Source: Cytospora piceicola
Taxonomy: Eukaryota > Ascomycota > Sordariomycetes > Diaporthales > Cytosporaceae
Direction: 5' to 3'
DNA: 64,000 bases
Assembly: GCA_023375675.1 (NCBI GenBank)
Contig: JALQBC010000029.1
Span: 372,001-436,000, forward strand
A program made the translations under genes and the position numbers. This document shows positions 1 through 13,930 of this stretch, one piece after another. Below the pieces are notes generated by a model. It was not told the DNA's origin. It did no database searches and worked only from the letters and a program-made list of their open reading frames with translations. How positions within the stretch are numbered: position 1 is the stretch's first letter; every line of letters starts with the position of its first letter.

Positions 1-63
1 TATGCCATCTTGACATCAAGCCAAGTGCCCAAGGATGCTATTCTGTGACGCCCAAACCTAACA

Positions 64-1778
64 TTAAGTAGCATAGGGCATCTTTACCCAGGCCGGCACT
101 TGATCAATGTCAACTCCTTCCTCCGTCAGCCTCTCCAGCATCATCTTTGCCACACCTGGCCATCCAGCTGAGAGCGGTCCGCCTGCCTTCTTCGCGCCCA
201 TCACCGCGAATCTTCCACTCGAGTGCGCCAAAAAGCCATGCATCAGGCCCTGTGCGATCAGTGCCGCAACTACGCCCTCCACCTCCTTGTCAGTTACCGG
301 TAGGCTTCCCCAGAACAATCCCTCGCTAGGCTTCAACGTCCTCGTATCGGGAGCGCTATTGGTGACTGCCTTCATGAAGATGTCGTTCGCCTGTGCCGGT
401 CGCTTGGGCTGCGGTTGAGGTCTTGCTTGTGCGTATCCCTCAAGGCGTCTTTGGACATATGATGCGGCTACGTAGACGTCTGCCAAGTTGAGAGTGGGTG
501 CCGCGCGCGAGTCTGCGGTCGAAGGTGGTGGCTCGTAGGTTAGGAGGAAGCAGCGCCGGATGAACGACCGCCAGACGATGGGCCGGAGTCGAAAGGTCAG
601 TGCGAAAAGGAGACCTTTCCGATAGAGCCACCGCTCGTTTGCGGCTATAGAATGCTGGAAGGCCACGAAATTTCCTTTGCGAACAGCGGCCATGATAGTG
701 AGGAATATGGGAGCTAGCGTCGCAGCTTCGGGTCGGGACAGCAAAATCTCGCTGGGGAACCGGCCGAGCATGATATTGGAAGGGATAAGATAGGTGAGGA
801 TAAGCTTTCGGTGCTGCTGGAGCACTGGTGGTGTTTGCAAGTATGCCTCCTGGAGGCAGTGTGACGCTCGCACGAAGTTGTCGCAATCGAAGTTGAACCG
901 GCCAAGGTAGTAGAGGAAGGTGGCGCGTTGTGCTGCTGGATATAATTCGAGAGGTGGACCGCTTGCTGATATGTTAAGCAGCAGTTGGGCTGCGAGACGA
1001 GACTTGCCACACTTCGCGAGGATGGCATGTCAGTCATATGGCGAGTTCAGGGGTGAGTAAATTGGGATGCGGCCACTCACTGTGAAGAGAAGCTTGAGGA
1101 CAAGGTTGGCGAAGACGTAGACTCCGACCTTCTTGCCTTCTGGTCTGGCGTATCTGGTGCTCGACCTGTCCGTGAGACAAGATGTGAAGATCTTCTGGAT
1201 AATATCGGCAGACTGCTCGACCATGGATTTGCTGTCCTCGTCCCCGGTGGTAGCCCTCCGACCAGACATCAACTCCGGCCGCCTGTGCAGCATCATAACG
1301 ACTTTGGATAGCGCCTCAGAGAGTGATATGCTTGTTTGGAACATTACACTTCCATACTGCGGGTGCGACAGTGCTGTCGCGCACGACCTAGAATCATTTA
1401 GCCAAAGCTCATGCACGAAACATTAGGAGGAGACTGTACTTACGTTAACAGCCCGGACAGAGACTCTTGCAGAGCCATCAAGTCGTCAAATTCAGCATCT
1501 TTCCAATACAGTAAATACTCCTTGACGAAAGAAATGAAGCTTGGCCAAGGTGAGCCGGTGCCCTCAGGAGGATCGTCGACTTCGGGCATGCACTTGTCAA
1601 CCATACTCTCAAGAGCGTTCCTCCTATTGCCGAAGCTCTGCCTGAGCTCCTCGCGTAGTTGAAAATATGCTTGCGCCGTAGGGCCCGGCTCTACTTGGAG
1701 CCAAGCATCAAGGTTTTCGCCATCCAGGGCGATGGCATAGTTCCTTACCTGGGTTAGGAACTGGGTTGCCAGAGCCAT
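64..1778 (-). CDS. csn12: CSN12/Thp1-like PCI-domain protein
   Basis: Three exons on the minus strand: 1778-1444, 1387-1081 and 1011-64, giving 529 codons. Introns have GTAAGT and GTGAGT donors and the frame is kept across both joins. The start is the ATG at 1778; an in-frame GTG six bases upstream is not a plausible fungal start. The last exon, from about residue 280, has the family signature KLILTYLIP...GRFPSEILL, followed by a PCI/winged-helix region to about residue 500. Csn12/Thp1 (PCID2) proteins bind mRNA-export or COP9-signalosome-related complexes in the nucleus. Length fits the family (about 450-530 aa). The family assignment is firm. Whether it works in TREX-2-like export or with the signalosome cannot be told from sequence. 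Confidence 0.85.
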
Positions 1779-2330
1779 GGCCACGTCGATTGAGCTTAGC
1801 CAAGTCGAGGGTTAGGTGAGTGAAGGAAGGTTGCTGGAGGTGCAGCCGGGACTGACGTGCTGAAAGAGCGGAAACTTGGATGGGAAATATACGATCGAGA
1901 CAATATAATTCAGTAGATATTCAATATGTTACCCCAAAATCCCCGAAAGATAATCAGGAGCTTGCACGTTGAATCAAGATTGAATCTAGCAGTACGTACG
2001 GAGGTAGAGTGAAATGGAGCTTGAGCCGCTACCGATTGACGGCAGCGTATAGTGGGGCCATCCATTGACAGGGCAGAACAATAGGATTCAAACACCAAAT
2101 TTTGCCTTCTGAATCCCCCCAGTCACTTTCATAGCATCATTCGTCCACGGTTTAAAATATACATATCATGTCTCCTTCTTTTTGTGAAATCACATGTTCT
2201 ACGGTTTGAGTTATACATCGCCCTGTTAAACTTGATCGAGTACAAGCTGGCTCCAACCACAGATCGCTGGCTTTGCTTATTCGCTTGGAAAATGGTTCCC
2301 CTGAAACCCTGGGAAACCACCTAGGCACCG
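1779..2330. other. spacer upstream of csn12, downstream of erg10
   Basis: This 552-bp spacer holds the csn12 promoter and the 3' flank of the thiolase gene. Only short non-conserved open frames are present and I see no RNA gene or repeat. Confidence 0.6.
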
Positions 2331-3755
<1,425 letters not shown>

Positions 3756-4437
3756 CTTGAATATCTCTTGTTACTTCAAGCAGCAAGTAGTAGGATTTGA
3801 AATACAATAATCACAAGAGATACATGAGCTGGATGTAGTGTCCAAAGGAAACGTAGACTTGTTGACGGATTTGTGGGAGCACATGCCGACTTGCATTTCC
3901 CCGGACAGCACTCACAGTACCGAGTATGAGATGAGGGGATGAGATCATCCTCGGCATGTGAGCTTCACATTCCCTGAGCCTCCACTAGCCGCCACCACTC
4001 TTCCGGACAACCTTGGAAGTCCCAAAGCTTGAGATGGTGCATCGTGCTGCAGGATAAATGGGTTCAAAGTTCAGTGAATCAAACGTTGCCTCTCAGTAGT
4101 CCCTCACGAGTACCTAGGTATATAGGTCCCAAACTACAAACCGAGAGTTGATCAGGGAATAGATGCCCAGATGCCCTGCCTGACTCTTACTACCTTAGGT
4201 ACTGAGTGTGTGGAAAAACGTTCTAGAAGGGAAGCTTTGTCAGCGATTGGTCGAACTTCGCCCCCTTGGCTCGTGCTTTGGCCCTTCGCTGGACCGCTAT
4301 CGCTATCGGCAGCATCGTGGATTCCCAAACAGCCGACAGCTGAAAGACTACTTCTCTGCATTCGATTTCCCTTCCATCAATCCTAAGATACTTTCTGGAC
4401 AACACTCGTCCTCACAAGTCCGCCTTTTCCCGTCAAG
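3756..4437. promoter_or_regulatory. divergent promoter erg10 / ubc2
   Basis: Shared 682-bp spacer between the thiolase (-) and RAD6-type E2 (+). It contains CCTCGG at 3949-3954 and one exact TACCTAGGTA palindrome at 4111-4120. No coding potential was seen. Confidence 0.6.
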
Positions 4438-5034
4438 ATGTCGACCTCAGCTAGACGCCGTCTCATGCGTGACTTCAAGGTTCGTAGACGTCCTCGGTCC
4501 CTTCGCCTTCCAAAACCTTCAACAGGATGACGACGCTGACTTCATCTGCCTACAGCGCATGCAGACAGACCCTCCAGCTGGAGTCTCAGCATCCCCAGTG
4601 CCCGACAATGTTATGACATGGAACGCTGTCATCATCGGTCCCGCCGACACGCCCTTCGAAGACGGAACCTTCCGTCTGGTGATGCACTTCGAGGAGCAAT
4701 ACCCCAACAAACCACCCTCGGTCAAGTTCATAAGCGACATGTTCCACCCCAACGTCTACGCCACGGGCGAACTGTGCTTGGACATTCTGCAGAACCGGTG
4801 GAGCCCGACGTATGATGTTGCTGCGGTGTTGACGAGCATTCAGAGGTGCGTACTACAGGATCATAATGACTACTAGGACGCGACCAGATGACTGACGGGC
4901 TACTTGACAGTCTACTCAATGACCCCAACACAGGCTCACCTGCAAATGTCGAGGCTTCGAACTTATATAAGGACAATCGGAAAGAATACACCAAGAGGGT
5001 GCGTGAGACGGTTGAGAAGAGCTGGGAGGAGTGA
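4438..5034 (+). CDS. ubc2: ubiquitin-conjugating enzyme E2, RAD6/UBC2 type
   Basis: Three exons, 4438-4479, 4556-4845 and 4911-5034, encode 151 aa. The protein starts [14 protein letters not shown] and contains [15 protein letters not shown] with catalytic C88, exactly where RAD6 has it. With an E3 of the RAD18 or BRE1 type, RAD6 enzymes ubiquitinate PCNA and histone H2B, supporting post-replication repair and transcription; Neurospora calls this gene mus-8. It lacks the acidic tail of yeast RAD6, as other filamentous fungi do. The first intron uses an unusual GTTCGT donor, but the TACAG acceptor and the restored family sequence (FK then RMQTDPP) make the join secure. Reading straight through the 76-nt intron would shift the frame. 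Confidence 0.97.
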
Positions 5035-6574
5035 CACGCACAGAAGGAAAGGCCTCTGAACATAAGAATAAGGACATGCATGAGCAATGAAGGTCAGGCG
5101 GCATGTGAGACAACATGTGGTGTAGGCGTTGGTGAATCTTTTAAGAGTCTGTCGTATCATGGCACTGCTGGGGGAAGGGAGTCGGGGCGTTCTTGGTTGC
5201 CCGCTTGAGGAATTTTGCTTCTCTTTCAAGGGCTGGGCATTCGATACACATTGGATCCTCGCCGTACAATATTTTATTGATGATGGCGACGTCCCATCCC
5301 TTTCATGCTCGGCGAGGTGGACCGAGTCTCCGACATGAAGAAAGACGAATGCCGGGAAGGACCTATATCTGCATCTCTGCGCGTTATCTGCTAGGCTGAC
5401 AGATTTGAAACTACTTGTGCGTTCAGCCGTTCCGACCTGTGTGTAATGCGCCCACCTATGACCACTTTCACATGCCCTTTTGAGTTTTTGGACCGTTGAT
5501 CTGGATGGTGAAGATCCAACGGCAACTATAGTAGGTCAGGTAAGCGTACTGTATGGTGGATGGCACGGACGCATAGTGACAGGGATAGGATGGAACGATG
5601 GCACGATGGATAGACAGGGTCCACCTGAGCAGTTGTTCAACGGTCCCCGGTTGCCAGTCGCCAGGGGGCTCACCGACAGCAACAGTAAGGATGAATAAGT
5701 GGGACATGATCTGCCGATTCTTGACACTTGGTCCTTCGATAAGAGGTCAACACCCGTCTCGCGTATCTGCTGTCATGTATCATCCCATGAAAATTGCGTG
5801 TGCAATCGCTAAGCCAGTTAAGAGTCAGGTGTTGCTACATACTTAAGTAGCTATGAGCTTCTTGTGCCTTACGGTGGCTTGCTACATAGGTACTTTCTGG
5901 AACCCCATCTGTTCGAACGGGGCCTCTTGGACACATAGACCGCCATTACCAAGATGACTCTGTACATCGGTACTTAAGTACCTCGCTTCAGGGGGTATGT
6001 GCGTTGGGTTGCATTAGCACAGTGACCACTGACAGCTATCGACAGCCACTAAAACGAGGTACGACAGGGCTCTGGACACTTGAAACCACAATATTTGGCA
6101 CCACCTGGGCAGAGCTACCCACGAGCCAGCAGCTCCCGCCGTTAGCGCGTCGCTTTACCTACTGCGGTACCTACCTAGGGTAGGTAGGTGACTCGGAACT
6201 CCAGGCTGTCAATCTTCAGTGCCCCCCCTCTTGCTTTGTTTTCTTTTTCTCTTGACGCATTCTGCCCGCACACCGATAAATTCTCTCTCCCGATCAGATC
6301 ACCACTTGAGGTTGTTATCCTGTCCAGAAAAGAGGAGGGTAAAGGAGGTTTTGTCGCCGACTTCCGCTCTGTTCTCCCACTAAGCCTGAACCTTGCAACA
6401 TTACCCCCCACCAGCTCCCTACTTGGGTATCACCAGGGACCTTACCGACTGTCGAGGCCACCTATCCGGTCCCTTCGGCTTACAGTTTACTATTCCGTTC
6501 TGCTCCAACCTGTGGCCTGCCGCATGTGTTGATGACATCGGCACCCTCTTAAACATAGGACGCTTAGTGCCACA
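5035..6574. other. 1.5-kb spacer upstream of kinesin
   Basis: Holds the 3' flank of ubc2 and the promoter and leader of the kinesin gene. Several TACCTA/TAGGTA-like words occur near 5960-5990 and 6165-6190. Short ORFs on both strands show no family resemblance. I see no RNA gene. Confidence 0.55.
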
Positions 6575-9507
6575 ATGTCCTCTTCGACGGGTATCAAGGT
6601 TGTGGCCCGGTTCAGGCCCCAGAACCGGGTCGAGCTGGACTCAGGTGGTCAACCTATTGTCAACTTTGAGGGCGATGACAGTCTTGCAATCGACGTATGT
6701 TGTTAGAGTCCTTCTTTGACCCCATGTGCCTTTGGCAACCCTTACAGATGTCACGTCGAGACACCTGCTAACATTGTCGTGCTCGAACAGTCCAAGGACG
6801 CCCAGGGCGCCTTTACCTTTGACCGAGTCTTTGATATGCAATGCAGGCAACAAGACATCTTCGACTATTCTATTCGCTCCACGGTTGACGATATCCTCAA
6901 CGGTTACAATGGAACGGTCTTCGCGTATGGTCAGACTGGTGCAGGAAAGTCTTACACCATGATGGGCTCGAGCATCGACGATGATGAGGGACAAGGTGTG
7001 ATTCCGCGTATCGTCAAGCAGATATTCGCCAGTATCATGTCGAGCCCGAGCACGATAGAATATACGGTTCGAGTGAGCTACATGGAGATCTACATGGAGC
7101 GTATCCGAGATTTGATGGCACCCCAAAACGACAACTTGCCTGTACACGAGGAGAAGAACAGGGGTGTCTATGTCAAGGGTCTATTGGAGATCTATGTCTC
7201 CAGTGTCCAGGAAGTCTTCGAGGTTATGCGAAGGGGTGGTAACGCACGAGCTGTCGCAGCAACCAACATGAACCAGGAGTCTTCGCGATCACACTCTATC
7301 TTCGTCATCACCGTCACCCAGAAGAACGTGGAGACAGGGTCGGCCAAGAGTGGCCAGCTTTTCTTGGTCGATTTGGCTGGTAGTGAGAAGGTTGGCAAGA
7401 CGGGAGCCAGTGGTCAGACATTGGAAGAGGCAAAGAAGATCAACAAGAGTTTGAGCGCTCTTGGAATGGTCATCAATGCCTTGACGGACGGAAAATCATC
7501 CCACGTTCCCTACCGAGACTCCAAGCTTACTCGAATATTGCAAGAATCTTTGGGTGGTAACAGTCGAACAACCCTAATCATTAACTGCTCGCCCAGTAGT
7601 TACAACGATGTCGAGACTCTCAGCACCCTCCGCTTCGGTATGCGGGCAAAGTCGATCAAGAATAAGGCCAAGGTCAATGCCGAATTGAGTCCTACGGAGT
7701 TGAAGCAGCTTCTCGGCAAGGCCAAGACACAGATCACGACGTTCGAGAATTACATCGTGAACTTGGAAGGCGAGGTGCAACAGTGGCGTTCGGGTGACCA
7801 GGTTCCTAGAGAAAGATGGGTGCCACCAATATCCGCGGATGGTGCAGCCAAGCAGCTGCCCGCAAGGCCGTCCACACCCTCAAGGCTTTTACCTGAAAGT
7901 CGTGCAGAGACACCTGCAATCTCCGAGCGCGCGGGGACCCCATCTATACCTATGGATAAAGACGAGCGGGAGGAGTTTCTTCGCCGGGAGAACGAACTTC
8001 AAGATCAGCTCTCGGAAAAGGAATCACACGCAGCTGCGGCAGAGAAGGCCTTGCGCGAAGCCAAAGAGGAGCTGAACCTTCTCAAGGACCACGACAGCAG
8101 GACTGGCAAGGATAACGAGAAGCTGACTAGCGAGGTGAATGAGGTCAAGATGCAGCTGGAGCGGCTCACATTTGAGGGCAAGGAAGCTCAGATCACCATG
8201 GATGCCCTCAAGGAAGCCAACACGGAGCTCACGGCCGAGCTTGACGAAGTGAAGCAACAACTCTTGGACGTCAAGATGAATGCCAAGGAGTCCAGCGCCG
8301 TCCTCGACGAGAAGGAGAAGAAAAAGGCCGAGAAGATGGCTCAGATGATGGCCGGCTTCGATCTTGGCAGTGACGTTTTTAGTGACAACGAGAAGTCCAT
8401 AGCGGCGGCCATTGAACAGATTGACCAGCTGCACGATATTAGCTCCGGAGGCGATATCATCCCCGCAGACGACCTCAAGGCTCTCCGTGAGAGGCTCGTC
8501 GCCACACAAGGCATTGTGCGACAGGCCGAGCTATCGCTCTACAGCTCATCACCCACCGGCTCTGATGCTAAGCGCCGAGCAGAACTGGAGGCACGTCTTG
8601 CAAGCCTGCAGCAAGAATACGAGGACTTGCTGGCCCGCAACGTGGGCGAGGGCGATGCTGAGGAGATGAGGGCCAAGCTTGAGCAGGCATATGCCTCCAA
8701 GCAGGGCACCCAGGCAGAACTCATGGATGAGCTCAAGGCAGATATGGCGAAGTCGGCCGCAGAGAACGACCGTATGAAGGTCCTCATTGAAGACCTCCAA
8801 CATCAAGTCAAGGCGGGCACGGCAGCGCCCATGGCCAACGGAAAGACGGTGGCTCAGCAGATGGCCGAGTTTGATGTCATGAAGAAGTCGCTCATGCGCG
8901 ACCTCCAGAACAGGTGCGAGCGCGTTGTCGAGCTCGAGATCTCTCTCGATGAGACGCGTGAGCAGTACAACAACGTGCTGCGGTCGTCCAACAACCGCGC
9001 ACAGCAGAAGAAGATGGCGTTCCTGGAGCGCAACCTTGAGCAGCTGACTCAGGTGCAGCGTCAGCTCGTTGAGCAGAACTCGAGCCTGAAAAAGGAGGTC
9101 GCTATTGCGGAGAGGAAGCTCATCGCGAGAAACGAGCGTATCCAGAGTCTGGAGAGCCTCCTGCAAGATAGCCAGGAGAAGATGGCGCAGGCGAACCACA
9201 AGTATGTTCCCGCTCCCGCTCCCCCTTCCATTTCCAGGTACCTAGGAAAAATTATGCTGACACTCGTCCCACCAGGTTTGAGGTTCAGCTCGCCGGGGTA
9301 AAGGAGCGTCTGGAGGCCGCCAAGGCGGGTAGCACCCGCGGCCTTAACTCACCCACGGGCGGGGGAGGCTTCAGCTTCAGCGGCGCCGGCAGCAGAATCG
9401 CCAAGCCGCTTCGTGGCGGCGGTGGTGATACCCCTGCCAACCCTACCATCCAGAACCTGCAAGAGAACTCCAACAAGCGCTCGAGCTGGTTCTTCCAGAA
9501 GAGCTAG
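6575..9507 (+). CDS. nkin: conventional kinesin (kinesin-1) heavy chain
   Basis: Three exons, 6575-6694, 6791-9201 and 9276-9507, encode 920 aa. The plus-end microtubule motor occupies residues 1 to about 330: IKVVARFRP, P-loop GQTGAGKS at 87-94, switch I NQESSRSHS, switch II DLAGSEK. From about residue 430 a long heptad-rich coiled coil follows. The tail keeps the cargo-binding block NNRAQQKKMAFLERNL and ends RSSWFFQKS, as in Neurospora NKin. Fungal kinesin-1 lacks light chains and moves secretory cargo and other motors toward hyphal tips. An open frame running through the second intron would give a false early C-terminus. Removing the 74-nt intron at 9202-9275 restores the conserved tail. 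Confidence 0.97.
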
Positions 9508-10400
9508 ATTTTCAGACGGCCAAACTGTTACCGCTGAAACCGTGGGAGCGATCCCAAAGAAGAGGCGCAAGAACGGAATAGCTAGGGCCGGATACCGGTA
9601 TCCGCCCAGCCCAATGGAGTCTATCAGATGGAAGGACACAAGGACCTATATCCCGTATTCGGATATCTTTTGCCTCTCCTTTTGTCCAGCATAAGACCAA
9701 AGAAGGCCAGCCAACCATAGAAACGGAGTGCGATCAGACCAGGGAGGTTCATCTCGTTTGGGAATCGGGGCGGCTCGCTTGGATTTTCGGGTATCAAGAC
9801 TTCGCTTGGGAGGCTCTTTTGATACTGTCCCAGTTGGACAGGATAAAGGAACCAAGTGGACAAAGAAAGAGGCAACATGGAGAGGGGGAGGCTGGGTCCA
9901 TGAAAACAAAACAAGACAAAGGCAACACGGCCAACACTGGTCTGGTTTCTGCATCGCAGGAGCGAACTCCTACATCTCTTACTGTCCTTTATGTAGTACA
10001 CGAGTGTACGTACACGTGTAGTCATGAGATGTCGGAACGCAAGGCTATGATAGATTTCACACAAATCAACTGGCAATGAAACTGAATCGGGGTGCATCAT
10101 TTGTGACCGCTGCTCTATAGAAAATGATTGCTTCCAGTGTCTGCTACGTACCCTACCAGGCGCTCGGTAATCGCCTCGGCAGCCTGGTGGTGCCTTTTTG
10201 AATAAATGAGAGGCTCCGCCCCCAACTCCTCGTGATCATGCCGCTATCGAAAACAAAAACATCAACGCTTCCGCGTCGAAGCAAACGCCAGAGTAGTGAC
10301 CGGATTCCATGCTCAATCCCTTCTGCTTTCTGCCACTGCCCGTTATATTCCTCAAAGGGATTCTGAATTTGAACAAAGTCTCGAGAGAGTGTGTAGCCTC
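9508..10400. other. convergent 3' spacer
   Basis: Lies between the stop codons of the kinesin (+) and the membrane protein (-), so it should hold two 3' UTRs. Overlapping short ORFs on both strands have no recognisable sequence. No RNA gene or repeat was seen. Confidence 0.55.
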
Positions 10401-11492
10401 CTAGCCGGATCCCTCAACAGGCCGGCTTGCGCTAAGCATCAGCATGAACTCGGGCACGGTGATGACGAGAACGGCCATGTAGACGACCATGAAGACCACC
10501 AGGATCTTGCCCATCAGCTTATACAGCCTGATCCAGCTCTCGCGGGAGAAGGTCATCCACGCGTCGATGAAGTTCACGTAGCCCTTGCCGCCCACGATGA
10601 CAGGCTCGACCTTGCCCCCAAACGACCTGTCGAACGCGATGATGGTGGCCTCGTCGGGGGGCAGCATGCTGGCCTGGACGCGCACGAGCACGGCCTGGGC
10701 GGGGATGATGAGGAAGAGCATGCAGGCGACGGCGACGACGAGGACGATCAGGGACTTCCAGATGGCGTCGCCGTGGTACTCGGGGACCTGTGTGGGGTTG
10801 CGGACGTCCCACTGGTTGAGGCCCAGGGCGACGGAGAGGGCGTAGGGCACGAAGAGGAAGAGCTGGGAGGCGGCCCAGTCCAGGGCTATGGGGGCCCAGG
10901 TGGCCTCGAAGGTCTTGCGGAAGGGCGGGAGGCGCTGGTAGAAGCGCAGCTCGGAGGGGGCGGAGATGACGATGTGCGTCCAGGCGGTGGAGAGCTGCAC
11001 GGTGACGAGGGCGACCAGGAGGACGCCGACGGGGCGCGGGACGAAGGGGATGCCGTTGAAGACGAGGCCGCAGGCAGTCATGGCGACGTCCAGGACGAGG
11101 GCGCAGGTCATGCCGCGGAAGTTGGCGGTCCACCCGGCTGTGGAGCAGAGGAGGCGGTTGATCTGGCGGAGGGAGGACGTGACGAGGGTGGGCTGTAGGT
11201 CGACCTTGATGGGCCGGTGGGCCGAGCCAGGAGCGGTGTCGTTGCTGATGTGCTCGTTGAGATCGACGGGCTCGTACGCGGGAGGCTCGGGATCTTCGAT
11301 CATGGCCAAGGTCGTATAGACGTGGGTGAGGGAGTATGCGATGAAGACAAAGAGGGGGAAGAAGACGAGGAAATCGGCGAAGAAGACCAGGACAGCCCAT
11401 CCGGGCAGCTGGTTCATGTTACCCTCGCCATCATCAACGTATGCTGCCCTCCTGACGATGGCGCCACTAAGCGTAGCGACATGGTTCATCAT
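10401..11492 (-). CDS. conserved fungal multi-pass membrane protein, function unknown
   Basis: A single open frame of 363 codons from the first ATG at 11492 (a second ATG follows at once). The open frame continues upstream to 11672 only with non-ATG starts. There are about six hydrophobic segments: residues about 33-60, two near 130-180, one near 210-235, one near 258-285 and one close to the C-terminus (ILVVFMVVYMAVLVITVP). A soluble loop near residues 65-100 carries PEPPAYEPVDL. Codon third positions are strongly G/C biased like the neighbouring genes, so it is surely coding. I recognise no enzymatic motif. It could be a transporter-like or organelle membrane protein. Convergent with kinesin, divergent from SPT3. 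Confidence 0.8.
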   Translation of the reverse strand: MMNHVATLSGAIVRRAAYVDDGEGNMNQLPGWAVLVFFADFLVFFPLFVFIAYSLTHVYTTLAMIEDPEPPAYEPVDLNEHISNDTAPGSAHRPIKVDLQPTLVTSSLRQINRLLCSTAGWTANFRGMTCALVLDVAMTACGLVFNGIPFVPRPVGVLLVALVTVQLSTAWTHIVISAPSELRFYQRLPPFRKTFEATWAPIALDWAASQLFLFVPYALSVALGLNQWDVRNPTQVPEYHGDAIWKSLIVLVVAVACMLFLIIPAQAVLVRVQASMLPPDEATIIAFDRSFGGKVEPVIVGGKGYVNFIDAWMTFSRESWIRLYKLMGKILVVFMVVYMAVLVITVPEFMLMLSASRPVEGSG

Positions 11493-12958
11493 CTTGTAAC
11501 GGGTGTGTCTTCTTCCAAGAAGAAGAAAAACAACAAGAAGAGGGATAGAGAAGAGGAAGCAGCAAGTTCTTATTTGCTGGCGAATGTTGAAGATCAAGAA
11601 AGGATCAAGAAAGACGAACAGGAGGTGAGAAAAGGCCACAAGAAGAGGAGAAGGGGGGATGGATATGACCAAGCAGGGGCGACAGTTTTATTTGTGATGC
11701 GAGGGATCCGGAGGAGCCACACACACTGTACATTACTGGGACCGGTTGACTTGTGCAGGGATTAATATAAGGCCCCAGGCAGCAAAAGGTAAGCAACAGA
11801 TATCTAGATCAGCACTAAAGAGGCCCTAGCAACTGGCCACTTAGGCACCCGGGTACTCGGAAGTACGGAGTACCACTCAGGCGGCCACTGTACGGAGTAA
11901 GTCTCAGTAGGCCTCTAGCTGTCAGTTCTGTACTCTGTACAATACCATGTAAGAAGGAGTTTACACTGCCTCTGTCAGGCTTGCTGGTCTCCATGTCTAA
12001 GCCCCCACCCGCACCGCAAGGTTGTATGTAGTTCAAGAGGATTCGAATCCGGGGGGACGATCTGTTCTGTCTCTGGAAGCACTATGGTAAAAAGTCGTGC
12101 CGCTCGCAATTCAACACTTTGTTTCGCGCTCGTTACCCCTTCCTTCGCCTCGCGAATCGTTGCTGACGGGAACACGAGACGCCATATTTTGTCTTTGCTT
12201 AACTTTAATAAACAAGCTTTGCTCTCAAGAAACCACATTTGTTGTTTTATTTATGGATGCCCAGCCTGACCCACGCATATAGAAGATAAATAGACAAATG
12301 GCAATATCGAGCACCTGGGTAGGTAGGATTCAAGTAAGTTTATATATATTCACTAATCTAGAACATATCCATATCTACTTGCAGTTCATACTGTACGGCC
12401 CGAGAGACCCTGCATGCAATGCAGAGGAGATTGCCCGAGCCAACTTTAAGTTAGTACTTGGATAAGTACGATCTTTATGAAAGACCTCGGGAACCAACCA
12501 TCATCCAGGTTTTTTGCAGCTTGTGCAGCTGGATGCTTCAAAACTCGTGGAAGGGTCAAAGTAACATACCATACTTGAGCCCAGCAAGTGGTCTATCTGC
12601 CCACGTCAGCAGACTATCAAAGGATTGACACTCAGAATATTGGAAGGCCTGTACGGTAGGTAAGTAGCACTAGGTAGCGGTAACTGTCGCTCTGTCGATA
12701 CAGGGCATCCCAGACTTGCTAAGAAGCATGGCGGCTGACTCATCTCACCTGCTTCACATGCTGACCGTTGATCGCACCGTAGCCGACTTTAGCACCACAT
12801 TCCATCAGTCAATCCCGCACCTCACATTCACCAGGCCATATTCATCATCGGTAACAACCACTTCATCTCATTTCTTCAAACCCATCTCGAATCCGCCTAG
12901 GGTTACGTACAGCGCATACTTGCACGACTGTAATCGACCCGTCTTCACCACGTTCAAA
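11493..12958. promoter_or_regulatory. divergent promoter, membrane protein / spt3
   Basis: A 1.47-kb spacer. It contains AT-rich stretches around 12180-12360, one CCTCGG at 12486-12491, and on the SPT3 side an in-frame open extension from an ATG at 12728. No RNA gene was identified. Confidence 0.5.
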
Positions 12959-13930
12959 ATGGCGGATAAAGATGGGAAGCAATACAAGTACCGCCAGGAG
13001 ATCCAACAGATGATGTACGTCTCTGGCGAGACCGGGGAGCCATCTATCGAAACTATGGGTATAATCGAGGAGGTCGTCCGACAACAGGTCATTGAAATCC
13101 TGCGCGCCTGCACAGAACTTGCCGCCCGTCGTGGCTCACGCTCTATCACCATCAACGATCTGATCTTCCAGATCCGCGATGACGCCCCCAAAGTCTCCCG
13201 TCTGCGAACCTTCCTGTCGTGGAAAGATGTACGGAAAAACGTCAAGGACTCCGAAGACAAGGGCGGCGACGCCGACATCGGCGCTGCAGAGGATCCTGTC
13301 GCCGCCGGCGTCATGCCCGGTGCCGGCCCCGTCGATGAGGCCGCCAAGAAGAACAAGAAGGCTAAGGTCGGGCTGCCATGGGAGCCCTCAAGTTTCTTCA
13401 GCCAGGAGGTGCCCGAGCGTGAGGACGAAGAGGATGAAGAGGAGGAGGAGATGAACTACATCACCCTGCAGCGACTGCGCAAGGCCGACGAGCGCACCAA
13501 GGCCATGACCAAGGAGGAATATGTGACGTGGTCCGAGTACCGCCAGGCCTCGTTCACGTATCGCAAGGGCAAGCGTTTCAGGGAGTGGGCCGGCTTCGGT
13601 ATCGTCACGGACAGTAAACCGTCGGACGATATTGTAGACATTCTGGGTTTCCTGACCTTCGAGATGGTGCAGACACTGACCGAGGAGGCCCTCAAGATCA
13701 AAGAGCAGGAGGACCTGTGGAGGGAGAGAACGGGCGGCGAGAATGCCGGCGGCACCAAGAAGCGGAAGCTACATCAGGGCCTGTTCGACCCGCCGAGTGA
13801 GGGCAGGACCCCTGTCGAACCTAGGCACATCCAGGAGGCGTTCCGACGACTGCAGGCGAGGTCCAAGAAGTCTCGTGCTATGCTGAACGGCACCAAGCTT
13901 TCGCATCGTTACGGCTTGAGGCTGTTCTGA
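12959..13930 (+). CDS. spt3: SAGA complex subunit Spt3
   Basis: A single 323-codon exon. The N-terminal histone-fold half (about residues 10-75) reads [15 protein letters not shown], then an alpha-helical stretch ending [14 protein letters not shown] second fold in the C-terminal half contains FREWAGF and [17 protein letters not shown]. An acidic run ([10 protein letters not shown]) separates them. Spt3 joins TBP to the SAGA coactivator and helps start transcription at many promoters. The start [11 protein letters not shown] is chosen because family members begin there. An in-frame ATG at 12728 would add 77 residues of Ser/Thr-rich sequence that does not look conserved. Length and domain order match Spt3 rather than the shorter TAF13. 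Confidence 0.93.
   Translation: MADKDGKQYKYRQEIQQMMYVSGETGEPSIETMGIIEEVVRQQVIEILRACTELAARRGSRSITINDLIFQIRDDAPKVSRLRTFLSWKDVRKNVKDSEDKGGDADIGAAEDPVAAGVMPGAGPVDEAAKKNKKAKVGLPWEPSSFFSQEVPEREDEEDEEEEEMNYITLQRLRKADERTKAMTKEEYVTWSEYRQASFTYRKGKRFREWAGFGIVTDSKPSDDIVDILGFLTFEMVQTLTEEALKIKEQEDLWRERTGGENAGGTKKRKLHQGLFDPPSEGRTPVEPRHIQEAFRRLQARSKKSRAMLNGTKLSHRYGLRLF

Noticed and set aside
10296..11198. 300-aa plus-strand open frame rich in Gly, Asp and Glu
   Set aside because: It mirrors the GC-biased codons of the membrane protein on the opposite strand and has no family resemblance.
12030..12060. GGATTCGAATCC resembling a tRNA T-loop
   Set aside because: Neither strand offers a matching T-stem, anticodon arm or acceptor stem.
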